DNA of 27,264 nt, taken from positions 1-27,264 of IMG/VR virus record IMGVR_UViG_3300008450_000368, one strand, 5' to 3'. Both the position numbers and the translations under genes were made by a program. Under the pieces are notes generated by a model. It searched no databases, was not told the DNA's origin, and saw nothing but the letters and a program-made list of their open reading frames with translations. Positions 1 through 8,655 of this stretch are shown here, in pieces (position 1 is the stretch's first letter; the number at the start of each line of letters is the position of its first letter). Source of the stretch: a virus.

Positions 1-708
1 GAGACTGCAATGATCGAGGCTGTTCCTGCTGAGTCAGGTTCAGGTGCTGCTAACGCTGCATTAAACCCAACTTACGGTAACAAAGGTTCAGAAGGTATCT
101 TCTACGTTGTTAACAGCCGTGGTAACGTATGGGGCGGTGGTAACCCAACCACTCTTGTTGATTTTGACAGCATCATCTCTCGTCTTGACAAGCAGGGTGC
201 AATCGAAGAGAACGTAATCTTCGTAAACCGCGCTTTCAGCTTTGACATTGACGATATGCTTGCTTCTCAGAACAGCTACGGTGCCAATGGTACTTCTTAT
301 GGTTTGTTCGACAATGACAAGGATATGGCTTTGAATCTTGGATTCACAGGCTTCCGCCGTGGATATGACTTCTACAAGTCTGATTGGAAATACCTGAACG
401 ATCCTACTATGCGTGGTGGATTGCCAACAGGTGCTTCTGCTGCAGGCACTGTAACAGGTCTTTTGGTTCCTGCCGGTTCTACAACTGTGTACGACCAAAT
501 CCTTGGCAAGAACGCTAAGCGTCCATTCTTGCACGTTCGTTACAGAGCGTCTGAGACTGAAGACCGCCGTTACAAGACTTGGATTACAGGTTCTGCCGGT
601 GGTGCTCAAACAAGCGATCTCGATGCAATGGAGGTTAACTTCCTTTCTGAGCGTTGCGTTTGTACGTTGGGTGCTAACAACTTCGTGTTGTTCCGTTATG
701 GCTCATAA
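1..708 (+). CDS. Probable major capsid protein, C-terminal part (5' end outside window)
   Basis: The frame is open from the first base, so the gene begins upstream and only about 235 C-terminal residues are visible. The ATG at 10 is probably an internal methionine. The product looks like a major capsid protein of crAss-like or flavobacterial podophages. It is a soluble alpha/beta protein without membrane segments, and its tail end reads HVRYRASETEDRRYKTWITG, then NFLSERCVCTLGANNFVLF, a shape I associate with capsid shell proteins of this group. Context agrees: it sits just before a conserved virion protein and the ring and tail genes, and it has a strong hairpin terminator directly after its stop, as expected for a highly expressed gene kept as its own unit. 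The capsid call is inferred from resemblance and position; another abundant virion protein is possible. Confidence 0.7.
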   Translation, partial: ETAMIEAVPAESGSGAANAALNPTYGNKGSEGIFYVVNSRGNVWGGGNPTTLVDFDSIISRLDKQGAIEENVIFVNRAFSFDIDDMLASQNSYGANGTSYGLFDNDKDMALNLGFTGFRRGYDFYKSDWKYLNDPTMRGGLPTGASAAGTVTGLLVPAGSTTVYDQILGKNAKRPFLHVRYRASETEDRRYKTWITGSAGGAQTSDLDAMEVNFLSERCVCTLGANNFVLFRYGS

Positions 709-723
709 GCAAGCAATCAATAG

Positions 724-758
724 AGGGTGGGGTGCTTTCTAGCACTCCCCCTTATTTT
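724..758 (+). terminator. Rho-independent-type terminator after the capsid gene
   Basis: Arms at 724-736 and 741-753 pair over 13 positions, with one mismatch and two G-T wobbles, around the tetraloop TTCT. The stem is GC-rich (GGGGTGCT against AGCACTCCCC) and is followed by the T-rich run TTATTTT. It lies 15 bases after the capsid stop codon and before the next gene, so it probably insulates capsid transcription. Confidence 0.75.
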
Positions 759-782
759 AAAATTTAATCAAATTAAAATCTA

Positions 783-1529
783 ATGAAAAAGAATTTAGTT
801 CCTGCTGACAGGATTTACAAGCTTAAAGGAGATTCCGCTCCTCTTTCTTATACTATCCCTTCTCGTAATACAAGACGATTCCCTCTGTTGTGGTTTGATG
901 AAGAAAACAACATCAATAAGCCTCTCAGATACGCCGTTAATCAAAAGACCCCTTTTGAGGACGAGCAAGATGGAAATGCCATTGTCGAACCTATTATATT
1001 TGAGAACGGGTTTCTTCGGGTTCCTAAGAATAACCCGGTACTCCAACAATTCCTACATTATCATCCTCTTAATGGACGTACATTCATAGAGGTTGATACT
1101 GAGAAGGATGCAGCTAAAGAGGTTGAGAACTTAAGTGCTGAAGTGGATGCTTTAGTACAAGCTCGTCAGCTATCTGTAGAGCAGCTTGAGACAGTAGCGA
1201 GGGTGCTTTTTGGTAAGGACCCATCAAGATTCACTACAGCGGAGCTTAAGCGTGACGTATTGGTTTATGCCAAGAAAGACCCAAGAGGGTTCGTAAATAT
1301 CCTTGGCGACCCGATGCTGAAGCTTCAGTCCAATGTACACGTGTTCTTTGAGAATAAACTTTTGACCTTTAGAAACGGGCAGAAGGAGGTTTGGTTTAAC
1401 ACCAACTCCAATAAGAAGAAGATGCTAACCGTACCTTTTGGTCAAGACCCATATTTTACCGTGGCTGAGTTCCTCAAAACTGATGAGGGAATAGACGCCC
1501 TTAAGATGCTTGAAAATAATTTAGCATAG
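783..1529 (+). CDS. Conserved phage virion protein of unknown role (248 aa)
   Basis: The gene starts at an ATG after an AT-rich leader without a Shine-Dalgarno sequence. The product is soluble with no signal peptide or membrane helix. The N-terminal half carries conserved-looking blocks, LRYAVNQKTPFEDEQ (residues 48-62) and LQQFLHYHPLNG (87-98). The middle, about residues 107-170, is charged and helical (AKEVENLSAEVDALVQ, then TTAELKRDVLVYAKKDP), and the end is a mixed alpha/beta segment. I recognise this as the type of protein that commonly follows the capsid gene in phages of marine and gut Bacteroidota, but its function is not known to me. A capsid-associated, head-completion or cargo role is inferred from position only. 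It is flanked by terminators on both sides and so may form its own transcription unit. Confidence 0.6.
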   Translation: MKKNLVPADRIYKLKGDSAPLSYTIPSRNTRRFPLLWFDEENNINKPLRYAVNQKTPFEDEQDGNAIVEPIIFENGFLRVPKNNPVLQQFLHYHPLNGRTFIEVDTEKDAAKEVENLSAEVDALVQARQLSVEQLETVARVLFGKDPSRFTTAELKRDVLVYAKKDPRGFVNILGDPMLKLQSNVHVFFENKLLTFRNGQKEVWFNTNSNKKKMLTVPFGQDPYFTVAEFLKTDEGIDALKMLENNLA

Positions 1530-1556
1530 GTTAATGGTTTCATAGTGTTTAGGTAA

Positions 1557-1585
1557 AGGGGGTATTTCTATACCCTCTTTTTTTT
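1557..1585 (+). terminator. Rho-independent terminator before the tail block
   Basis: A 9-bp stem (AGGGGGTAT at 1557-1565 against ATACCCTCT at 1570-1578, with one G-T wobble) closes a TTCT tetraloop and runs into T7 at 1579-1585. It lies in the gap after the 248-residue virion protein. The loop sequence is the same as in the terminator after the capsid gene. Confidence 0.85.
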
Positions 1586-1588
1586 GTT

Positions 1589-1596
1589 TATATTTG
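1589..1596 (+). promoter_or_regulatory. Candidate Bacteroidota-type -7 promoter box (TATATTTG)
   Basis: TATATTTG matches the TAnnTTTG -7 box of the primary sigma factor of Bacteroidota. It sits directly after a terminator and 13 bases before the ATG at 1610, so transcription would start only a few bases before the gene. No convincing TTG-type -33 box is present at the usual distance, where the terminator stem lies instead. It would drive the tail block. Confidence 0.45.
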
Positions 1597-1609
1597 TAAA
1601 AAGACTATA

Positions 1610-2350
1610 ATGATAAATTCAGTCAGAAATACCGTTCTGTCTGTTCTGAATAAGAATAACTACGGATACATATCACCATCAGACTTCAACCTGTTTTCTA
1701 AACAGGCACAGCTCGAGGTATTTGAAGAATATTTTTCTGAGTATAATAAGCTCTTGAATATGGAGAATCTCCGTACTTCAGGAACGGGTTATGCAGATAC
1801 ACGAAAGGCAGTTGAAGAGGCGATGGAACTTTTTGCACTTACCTCAACACTTACACAGGTTGCTCCTGCCACAAACAGATTCTATCTTCCGTCTATTACT
1901 ACTACAGGCTTCGACTATTTTATGATCAATAAGGTGATGTGTTATGACGCATCTGTAAACCCAAGAGTATTTAAAGGTGAAGCAGAAAAGTTAACGCATA
2001 TAAAAATCACAATGCTTACTACTTCTAATCTTACTGCTCCTACTGAGCAGTATCCTGCATATACGCAAGAAGGTAGTATTCTTACTGTGTATCCATCAAC
2101 CATTAACCTTCCTAATGAAGTAGACGCAAACTATTTTAGATATCCCAAAGACCCCAAGTGGACGTATATTACACTTGCAAATGGTGAGCCTGTGTTTGAC
2201 CAATCGCAAGTAGACTATCAAGACTTTGAAGTTCCAATTGAGGATGAGTATAAACTTGTAACAAAGATTCTTCAATATGCAGGAATGTCTATTCGTGAAA
2301 TAGCTGCTGTTCAATTTGGTGCTGCTGAAGAACAAAAACAATCGCAATAA
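1610..2350 (+). CDS. Head-tail connector / tail ring-type protein (246 aa)
   Basis: The ATG follows a candidate TATATTTG box at short distance. The product is soluble. The N-terminus MINSVRNTVLSVLNKNNYGY leads into ISPSDFNLFSKQAQLEVFEEY (about residues 21-41), and a GTGYAD motif follows near residue 58. This arrangement, a helical N-terminus with FNLFSKQAQLE-type spacing and then a beta-rich body, is one I associate with ring proteins at the head-tail interface of crAss-like and related podophages. The gene lies immediately upstream of a second ring-type gene (2 bases between stop and start) and of the large tail protein, the gene order seen in those phages. The exact ring position cannot be assigned. 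The C-terminus is glutamine/glutamate-rich. Confidence 0.6.
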   Translation: MINSVRNTVLSVLNKNNYGYISPSDFNLFSKQAQLEVFEEYFSEYNKLLNMENLRTSGTGYADTRKAVEEAMELFALTSTLTQVAPATNRFYLPSITTTGFDYFMINKVMCYDASVNPRVFKGEAEKLTHIKITMLTTSNLTAPTEQYPAYTQEGSILTVYPSTINLPNEVDANYFRYPKDPKWTYITLANGEPVFDQSQVDYQDFEVPIEDEYKLVTKILQYAGMSIREIAAVQFGAAEEQKQSQ

Positions 2351-2352
2351 TT

Positions 2353-3276
2353 ATGGCATACATCAGTCAATACCAATATTACGAGAATGGTGGTAACCAA
2401 CCCACAGATGCCAATTGGGGCTCGTATCAATACGTGAGTCTGTATGATATCGTCAACAACTTTATGTTGATGTATGCCGGCAATCACTCGCTTGTAAATA
2501 ATGAAGAGCGTTTTAAGATATTATTTCACGCCAAGCGTGCTGTGCAAGAACTTAACTATGATGCGTTCAAGCAGATAAAAGTATTAGAGCTTACGGTTGA
2601 CGATACGCTTCGCTATATTCTCCCATCTGATTATGTGAATTGGGTGAGAGTAAATCTATACAAAGATGGATACCTCAGACCCCTTACAGAGAATATTCAA
2701 ATCCTATCCTCGCTTGCTTATTTGCAGGATCAAACCGGAAAGATATTATTTGACCAAGAAGGCAATGCGCTATCTCCCGAGTTTTCGCAGATTGACCTAC
2801 AGCGTTTGGAAGGTATTAAGAAAAGCATTTACCTTAACCCACAAAGCCGCTACAACGGTCAGTACGGTTGGTGCCTTGATGGGGTATGGTATTTTGATTA
2901 CAGTCTTGGTGAGCGCTATGGTCTTAATACAGAGACTGCAAATTTTAATCCGACTTTTGCGATTGACCAAAGATTAGGAGTGATAAACTTCAACTCTGAT
3001 ATGTATGGTCAGTCTGTTATTCTCGAGTATATCTCTGATGGGATGGAGAATGGCAATGACGCAAACATTAGCATCAACAAACTTTTTGAGAAATATATTT
3101 ACGCATACATTCAATACGAGATACTCAATTCAAAGCTTGGTGTACAGGAGTACATTGTTGCTCGTGCTCGTAAAGAAAAAGCAGCGTTGCTTCGTAATGC
3201 GAAAATAAGAATGAGTAACATTCATCCGGGCAGACTTCTTATGAACCTGCGTGGTATGGACAAGTGGTTAAAATAA
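2353..3276 (+). CDS. Tail tubular / ring-type protein (307 aa)
   Basis: This soluble protein contains VSLYDIVNNFMLMYAG (about residues 28-43), ERFKILFHAKRAVQELNYDAF (52-72), then TVDDTLRYILPSDYVNWVRV (81-100). Helical hairpins followed by LPxDYVNWVRV are typical, to my recognition, of ring or tail-tube adaptor proteins in Bacteroidota podophages, analogous in place to the tail tubular A protein of T7-like phages. It follows the 246-residue ring-type gene by 2 bases and precedes the large muzzle-type gene by 1 base, so the three are almost certainly co-transcribed. The C-terminus is basic (LRNAKIRMSNIHPGRLLMNL), a possible binding surface. Ring assignment is inferred from motifs and order. Confidence 0.65.
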   Translation: MAYISQYQYYENGGNQPTDANWGSYQYVSLYDIVNNFMLMYAGNHSLVNNEERFKILFHAKRAVQELNYDAFKQIKVLELTVDDTLRYILPSDYVNWVRVNLYKDGYLRPLTENIQILSSLAYLQDQTGKILFDQEGNALSPEFSQIDLQRLEGIKKSIYLNPQSRYNGQYGWCLDGVWYFDYSLGERYGLNTETANFNPTFAIDQRLGVINFNSDMYGQSVILEYISDGMENGNDANISINKLFEKYIYAYIQYEILNSKLGVQEYIVARARKEKAALLRNAKIRMSNIHPGRLLMNLRGMDKWLK

Positions 3277-3277
3277 T

Positions 3278-6200
3278 ATGGCAAACATCACGAGGAACTT
3301 CATAGCGGGTAAAATGAACAAGGTCGTAGACGAGCGACTTGTTCCAAACGGAGAGTACATCAACGCACTCAATATCCGTATGGGCTCCACGGAGCAGTCT
3401 GAGATAGGTGTTGTAGAGAACACAAAAGGAAACATACAGCTTACTACCTTAAAATATATTGATGGCACTCCGCTTAGCTCCTCTGCAAAATGTATTGGAG
3501 CTATTGACGATAGTGCTAATGAAACGCTTTATTGGTTTATTCACGACTCAGCATTTCCTGTAGGCGCTACAGGGAAGCTTGATATGATTGTATCCTTTAA
3601 TGTGCTGACAGGGATACTAACCTATCACGTAGTTAGTATTGACGATGGAGATGGTGTAAATACCACTCTGAATTTTAATCCGCAATATTTAATCACAGGG
3701 GTTGACCTAATTGACAAGTTGATATTTTTTACGGATAACTACAACCCTCCAAGAGTTATCAACTTTACTCGTAACTACGCAGATCCAATTGGCAACATAG
3801 ACCAATTCAGTGCGGAGTCAATCCTTGTCATAAAGAAACCACCTGTTGAAGCTCCCGGAGTACAGCCTATAACTACAGGAGATCAATCCAACTTTTTACA
3901 AGATAGGTTTATATGTTTTGCCTATCGCTATCGTTATGAAGACGGAGAGTATTCTGCCACTTCTCAGTGGTCTGCTCCTGCTTTCCAACCAAACCCATTT
4001 GAGTTCAGCATCAATAGCTTCCTTAATGAGGGAATGGTAAACCTGAACAATACAGCCATTGTAACTTATAATACAGGGGGACCGCTTGTAAAAGGCATTG
4101 ACCTTTTATTTAAAGAAGCGGGCACAAGTATTATTAAAATAATTGAAAAGCTTGACAAGGCAAATCTTGGTCTTGCTGATAATACCAACTACACTTATAC
4201 GTTTACAAACAGTAAGATATTTACTATCCTTCCTGAGTCCGAGCTTCTTAGACTATACGATAACGTGCCTTTACTTGCAAGAGCGCAAACCATTATGGGT
4301 AACCGCTTGATGTATGGCAACTACGTTGAGGGGTATAATATGTTGGATGCTGATGCAGCTCCTGTAAAGCTTGAGTATGAAGCCAATTTAATTTCTGAAT
4401 TAATTGATACTTCTACTGTTCCCGACAGTACAACTTCGGGTATATACTTTTTTGGTAATGGCGGTACAATACCAAACTCAATTGTAAATATTGACTTGGC
4501 TGGGTTAGACCTTATTGAAGGTGCATCTATAACCCTTGAGGTTCGTCTTACCCATCAATCTTTTACAGGAGATACGCCACCTCCTACAGAGACTACTGAA
4601 AATGTTGCTGCAACTTTCTCTTTCTCTTTGCCCACAACATACGGTTCAGTGTACGAGATGGTTACAAGCATTGAGTTTCAAGAAGCGGTAGGTACCGTTG
4701 CAAATATTCAAACTGTTGCCAACGCTTGTAACGGAACGACATTTACGGATCAAATCAACTGCGCTATTCCAAACAACTTGGATGCGCTTATAAAATATCA
4801 AAGTGGTATTAGTGCTGCAGGTCAGCCTATTGGTTTAGTTACTTCACCGGCAAGTACGGTGATTGGATTTATTATGCCTGCAATGAGATTTGTAGATAAT
4901 ACAACTACCCCCACTTTTAATGTATACGAATACTACTCAATTAGCTTTGCCGAGGCTTTCTATCAAAAGATTAACTCACCAAAGAGCTTGCATAGCAATA
5001 GAGGTTATGAGATTGGTATTGTGTATATGGATGAGTATGGTCGCTCTACTACAGCACTTGTAAGCCCCAACAATACGGTACACGTACCTTGCTCGGCTTC
5101 TGATACCAAAAACTCTATTCAGGTTACAATACCACCTACACAAGTAGCTCCATATTGGGCGAAGAGATACAAGTTTGTTATCAAGCCCGATGAAGAGAAT
5201 TACGACACTATTTATAGTAGCATATTTTTTAATGACCCACTAAGCAATAATGCTTACTTCTTGCTTGAGGGTGAGAACGCTCGTAAAATTGAGCAGGGAG
5301 ATAGGCTGATTGTAAAAGCTGACACGAGTGGTCCTACGCAGACTTGCGTATATGCTACAGTACTTGAGAAAGAAGCAAAGCAAGCAGGATTTATTGAGAT
5401 ACCAAGCGAGCTTGACCCTGCTGTAAATGTTCCTATTCCTTCAGGAGTATATATGAAGATTAATCCTAACAACTTTGCTGTTGTACAGAATGAGCTTTCT
5501 ATTATAGCTCCGGGTACCGAGCAAGTTGATCAGGATGAAGCAGGAGAGTATCCAATCCTCAATTACCCAATGAATAGGTTTGATACCGCTACTTCAGCTT
5601 GGGTTGACTATACTGTTCCTGCCGGTAGTCGTATCAAGCTTGACCTTAAGTTCCAACGTCTTGGCGTGGGTTCAGGAAGTGCATCTTGTGAAAAGCGTAT
5701 CTATACTCTGCAAAAAACATTGGTTGCTTCTGCGAACTACGACAATATGCAGGATTGGTTCAATGGTGATAATGTAGCGCAGATACTTAATGATGGTGTT
5801 CAAGATATTGGAGGCAATAACTGCGAGGCTGATAACGTGTATATACCAACACTTGCATCAAGCAATATTGATATACCAACTGATTTATGTACTAACTACT
5901 ATAGGTTCTATCGTAACCCTGCTAATAATCAGTTGACGCTGATTATGAGTGGTACTGTTCGTTGCGGTGGGGTACTTTCAAGAGAGAAGCGCAGGTCCTC
6001 GATTACTGCTAACATTGAGGTATTTAGGGCTGAAACCACTATAATATTTGAAACAGAACCTGCCGATGCTTTACCTGATGTATTCTTTGAAAATGAACTT
6101 TCTTTTGGTATAGATGCAAATGGCAACCATTTAGGTAACGTACAAAATCAAAATATTAGCACAAATACTCCGGCTATTGTAAATACGGAGTTCTTTAACT

Positions 6201-7984
6201 GCTTCAGTTTTGGTAATGGTGCTGAGAGTTACAAGATTCGTGACTCAATTATTGGTAAGACCTTTAACCTTGGCAACAGAGTTTCGGGTGTATCGGCACA
6301 AGATTATAAACGCACGCATAGGTTTGCCGACATCACATATAGTGGTGTGTATAACTTTGAGTCAAATGTTAACAAGCTTAATGAGTTCAACTTTGGACTC
6401 CTTAATTATAAATACTTAGAAGTATCTTTTGGTCCTATCTATAAGATGGATGGGCGTGAGACTGACGTGCTTGTACTCCAAGAAGATAAGATTTCATACG
6501 TACTTGCAGGTAAGAATTTGCTATCAGATGCTGCAGCCGGTGGTGCTATCACCTCTGTGCCTGAAGTGTTGGGTACGCAGATTGCAAGAGTGGAGAAGTA
6601 TGGTATCAGCTTCAACCCCGAGAGCTACGTTCAATGGGGATACTATAGATTCTTTACTGACGTAAAGCGTGGAGCTGTCCTTCAACTTGTCGGCAACTCA
6701 TACAGCTCTGATCAGTTAAAAGTGATATCAGAGTATGGTATGCGGACTTGGTTTAGAGATGAGTTTATTGAATCTTTTAATACACAGAAGCTTGGTGGCT
6801 TTGACCCATATATGAACGAGTATGTTCTATCCTCTAATGAGGAGGAGATACCACAGCCACAAGAGTGTTTAGCTTGCGGAATAGGTCAGACCTTTACAAT
6901 TGCTGCAGGAGATACAGCTACTTACTGCGTAGACTTAGGGTCAGTAGTAGGAGACAGTACCGTTACTTACACGGTAGACCCTTCTTCGACTGCAGAGTTT
7001 GAAGTTGAGGCTACGTATAACAATATAACAGAAAGCTCAGGCATTGTATCTGCATCAAGTTCTTTAGTTGTAGAAAAGAATGTCAACAATATTAATGAAG
7101 TCGTAATTACGATTACAGCTATAGACAATGTAACAGTTACGGTCAATGTAGGCTGTCCGTATGTAGACCAAATAACTATACTTAGAGTTTGTCTTACAAG
7201 TAATCCTGACGCAGGTAAGTATATCCATAATGAATACAGATATACTGATGGCGACTATGTTTCTCCTCTTCAGTCAAGCTTAATTACATTCGGTTCTTCT
7301 GCTCAGAGTCCCGTTGTTTCGGGATATGATGATGTTACGGGTGCCCCAGGCACAGGTGGGTTCCCGCCTGCAGGAGCAACGATGGAGATTATCTCCAACA
7401 AGATTAACTTCGACAACTTCATATTTAATTCTTCAACCAACAAGTTCAGATACTTAAGAACTAATACCCTTTACGCAAATACACCTGTAGATATTGCAGC
7501 AATGCTTGCTGCTTCTACGCAGGCTACCCCAATTACAGGATCAGCTCCAACTTATATGAGCTCATTTACTGTTCCAACTGTGGGTCAGTATTTATATTTA
7601 ATATGGGATTACAGAAACTCACTACCGCTTAGTTTATGTTATTCAGAAATTGATGGAAGTGATGCTTGCTGTGGATGCTTACCTCCTTATGTGGTATTGT
7701 GTTATGCTGCTACAAACGCATCAGACTCCTGCTGCGATTGTCCAACTTCACAGGGGTACTACTTAGGCGGTGGTAATACACTTGCTTCTGCTGTAAGTAT
7801 TTATACTGATGCAGGGCTTACCACACAAGCTCCTAACGGATACTATTCTCAGGGAGGACTTGTTCGTCAGCAGATTGCAGGAGTATTACAAGCACAGCAA
7901 TCTTGCCCGGGTTGTGGAACTGAGGTATCACTTTGTTATTCAAACGTAGACGCATTTGACGCTTGTTGCGGATGCCTACTATAA
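3278..7984 (+). CDS. Large muzzle / tail-stabilisation-type protein with cysteine-rich C-terminus (1568 aa)
   Basis: This probably forms the distal part of the short tail through which DNA leaves the virion. The N-terminus has the block DERLVPNGEYINALNIR (about residues 18-34) followed by SEIGVVENTKGN, which I recognise from tail-hub, stabilisation and muzzle proteins of podophages. The long beta-rich body has no membrane segment. Near residue 1197 a cysteine pair (ECLACG) opens a beta-sandwich-like region. The C-terminus changes character. Three 15-residue repeats of the form LCYxxxxxxDxCCxC lie at residues 1453-1467, 1474-1488 and 1552-1566, the last ending two residues before the stop. Between repeats two and three lies a roughly 54-residue module (1493-1546) that recurs in the next gene. 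A role in receptor binding or tip anchoring for this end is inferred. No catalytic motif was seen. Confidence 0.7.
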   Translation: MANITRNFIAGKMNKVVDERLVPNGEYINALNIRMGSTEQSEIGVVENTKGNIQLTTLKYIDGTPLSSSAKCIGAIDDSANETLYWFIHDSAFPVGATGKLDMIVSFNVLTGILTYHVVSIDDGDGVNTTLNFNPQYLITGVDLIDKLIFFTDNYNPPRVINFTRNYADPIGNIDQFSAESILVIKKPPVEAPGVQPITTGDQSNFLQDRFICFAYRYRYEDGEYSATSQWSAPAFQPNPFEFSINSFLNEGMVNLNNTAIVTYNTGGPLVKGIDLLFKEAGTSIIKIIEKLDKANLGLADNTNYTYTFTNSKIFTILPESELLRLYDNVPLLARAQTIMGNRLMYGNYVEGYNMLDADAAPVKLEYEANLISELIDTSTVPDSTTSGIYFFGNGGTIPNSIVNIDLAGLDLIEGASITLEVRLTHQSFTGDTPPPTETTENVAATFSFSLPTTYGSVYEMVTSIEFQEAVGTVANIQTVANACNGTTFTDQINCAIPNNLDALIKYQSGISAAGQPIGLVTSPASTVIGFIMPAMRFVDNTTTPTFNVYEYYSISFAEAFYQKINSPKSLHSNRGYEIGIVYMDEYGRSTTALVSPNNTVHVPCSASDTKNSIQVTIPPTQVAPYWAKRYKFVIKPDEENYDTIYSSIFFNDPLSNNAYFLLEGENARKIEQGDRLIVKADTSGPTQTCVYATVLEKEAKQAGFIEIPSELDPAVNVPIPSGVYMKINPNNFAVVQNELSIIAPGTEQVDQDEAGEYPILNYPMNRFDTATSAWVDYTVPAGSRIKLDLKFQRLGVGSGSASCEKRIYTLQKTLVASANYDNMQDWFNGDNVAQILNDGVQDIGGNNCEADNVYIPTLASSNIDIPTDLCTNYYRFYRNPANNQLTLIMSGTVRCGGVLSREKRRSSITANIEVFRAETTIIFETEPADALPDVFFENELSFGIDANGNHLGNVQNQNISTNTPAIVNTEFFNCFSFGNGAESYKIRDSIIGKTFNLGNRVSGVSAQDYKRTHRFADITYSGVYNFESNVNKLNEFNFGLLNYKYLEVSFGPIYKMDGRETDVLVLQEDKISYVLAGKNLLSDAAAGGAITSVPEVLGTQIARVEKYGISFNPESYVQWGYYRFFTDVKRGAVLQLVGNSYSSDQLKVISEYGMRTWFRDEFIESFNTQKLGGFDPYMNEYVLSSNEEEIPQPQECLACGIGQTFTIAAGDTATYCVDLGSVVGDSTVTYTVDPSSTAEFEVEATYNNITESSGIVSASSSLVVEKNVNNINEVVITITAIDNVTVTVNVGCPYVDQITILRVCLTSNPDAGKYIHNEYRYTDGDYVSPLQSSLITFGSSAQSPVVSGYDDVTGAPGTGGFPPAGATMEIISNKINFDNFIFNSSTNKFRYLRTNTLYANTPVDIAAMLAASTQATPITGSAPTYMSSFTVPTVGQYLYLIWDYRNSLPLSLCYSEIDGSDACCGCLPPYVVLCYAATNASDSCCDCPTSQGYYLGGGNTLASAVSIYTDAGLTTQAPNGYYSQGGLVRQQIAGVLQAQQSCPGCGTEVSLCYSNVDAFDACCGCLL
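7634..7975 (+). repeat. Three cysteine-rich protein repeats (LCYxxxxxxDxCCxC)
   Basis: In-frame copies lie at 7634-7678 (LCYSEIDGSDACCGC), 7697-7741 (LCYAATNASDSCCDC) and 7931-7975 (LCYSNVDAFDACCGC). Each has four cysteines in fixed spacing: one near the start, an adjacent pair, and one more. The DNA has diverged more than the cysteine pattern, so selection on the protein is likely. Disulfides or metal binding are both possible. Confidence 0.85.
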
Positions 7985-8169
7985 AATAAAATGAAATGGC
8001 AACACAAGGAACATTCTATTTAGACGCACCATCACTGAGCTCAGCCTCTGTAATTTATGATGATGCTAACTTAACTACAGTAGCGGCTGATGGTTTCTAC
8101 TCTGACGGAACAATTGTGCGTGAGCAGGCGTTAGGAGCGCTGCTTCCACAGGTGTCGTGTCCTTCTTGT
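7754..8169 (+). repeat. Module duplicated across two adjacent tail genes
   Basis: The protein segment at 7754-7915 (end of the muzzle-type protein) and the one at 8011-8169 (start of the next protein) align end to end. Both read roughly YxxxxxLxSAxxIYxDxxLTTxAxxGxYSxGxxxRxQxxGxLxxxxSCPxC. The copies sit 95 bases apart on either side of a stop and a new start. Confidence 0.85.
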
Positions 8170-8652
8170 AACAATGAGTTCTTAGTAGGCTTTGGCGGTG
8201 CTGCTGAAGATGCTTGTGACTTCTTGGCTTCAGGAACGGTTACCGGTGATGACCCTACGTTCTGCGATTGTACTACGTTTACCGGAGCAATATTTTCTGC
8301 AGCAGCAACAGGCACCTATCACGTGTCCTTTGGCGGATATAGTGTTGAGGTAAGTGTAACAAACGGAAACCCTATTGCTACCGTTACCGGCATCTGTGTT
8401 ACTTGCACGCCATCATACTCATTTAGTGGTAGTGGTGTCAGCAATGTAAACGAATCAGGTGCTTGTGGTGATGCAACTACAAATCCAAAGACACTTTATT
8501 CTGACTGTGCAGTATTAACAACAGGATGTTTGCTTTGTTGGGATGCTGCCTTACAATCTCCTGTAACAGAGCTATATGCGTTTGTGCCAACTCAGAATTG
8601 GGATTTAGATGGAAATGGTCTTATTGTTTCTTCATCATCAATTCAATGTTAA
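7996..8652 (+). CDS. Small cysteine-rich tail-tip protein (218 aa)
   Basis: The start is the ATG at 7996; an ATG at 7991 in another frame opens only a very short frame. Residues 6-58 repeat the module found near the end of the preceding 1568-residue protein, ending in SCPSC. Two further weakly similar segments follow, each opening with a lone cysteine (DACDFLASG near residue 74, then ESGACGDATTN near residue 153) and containing an FCDC or YSDC turn. The protein has more than ten cysteines, no signal peptide and no membrane helix, and ends on cysteine. It is rich in Ser, Thr, Gly and Asn, as are exposed beta-rich adhesins. With only 11 bases between it and the upstream stop, it is co-expressed and probably assembles with the muzzle-type protein at the tail tip. 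The receptor-binding role is inferred. Confidence 0.6.
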   Translation: MATQGTFYLDAPSLSSASVIYDDANLTTVAADGFYSDGTIVREQALGALLPQVSCPSCNNEFLVGFGGAAEDACDFLASGTVTGDDPTFCDCTTFTGAIFSAAATGTYHVSFGGYSVEVSVTNGNPIATVTGICVTCTPSYSFSGSGVSNVNESGACGDATTNPKTLYSDCAVLTTGCLLCWDAALQSPVTELYAFVPTQNWDLDGNGLIVSSSSIQC

Positions 8653-8655
8653 TAG

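Noticed and set aside
88-609. 173-codon open frame antisense to the capsid gene
   Set aside because: The capsid frame is continuous with a strong terminator; the antisense product has no recognisable motif and the low stop density is explained by codon use.
7979-8013. Muzzle-type and cysteine-rich genes as one gene split by a frameshift
   Set aside because: The first ends cleanly after a complete cysteine repeat, and the second has its own ATG with an A-rich leader. The shared module is a duplication, not a continuation.
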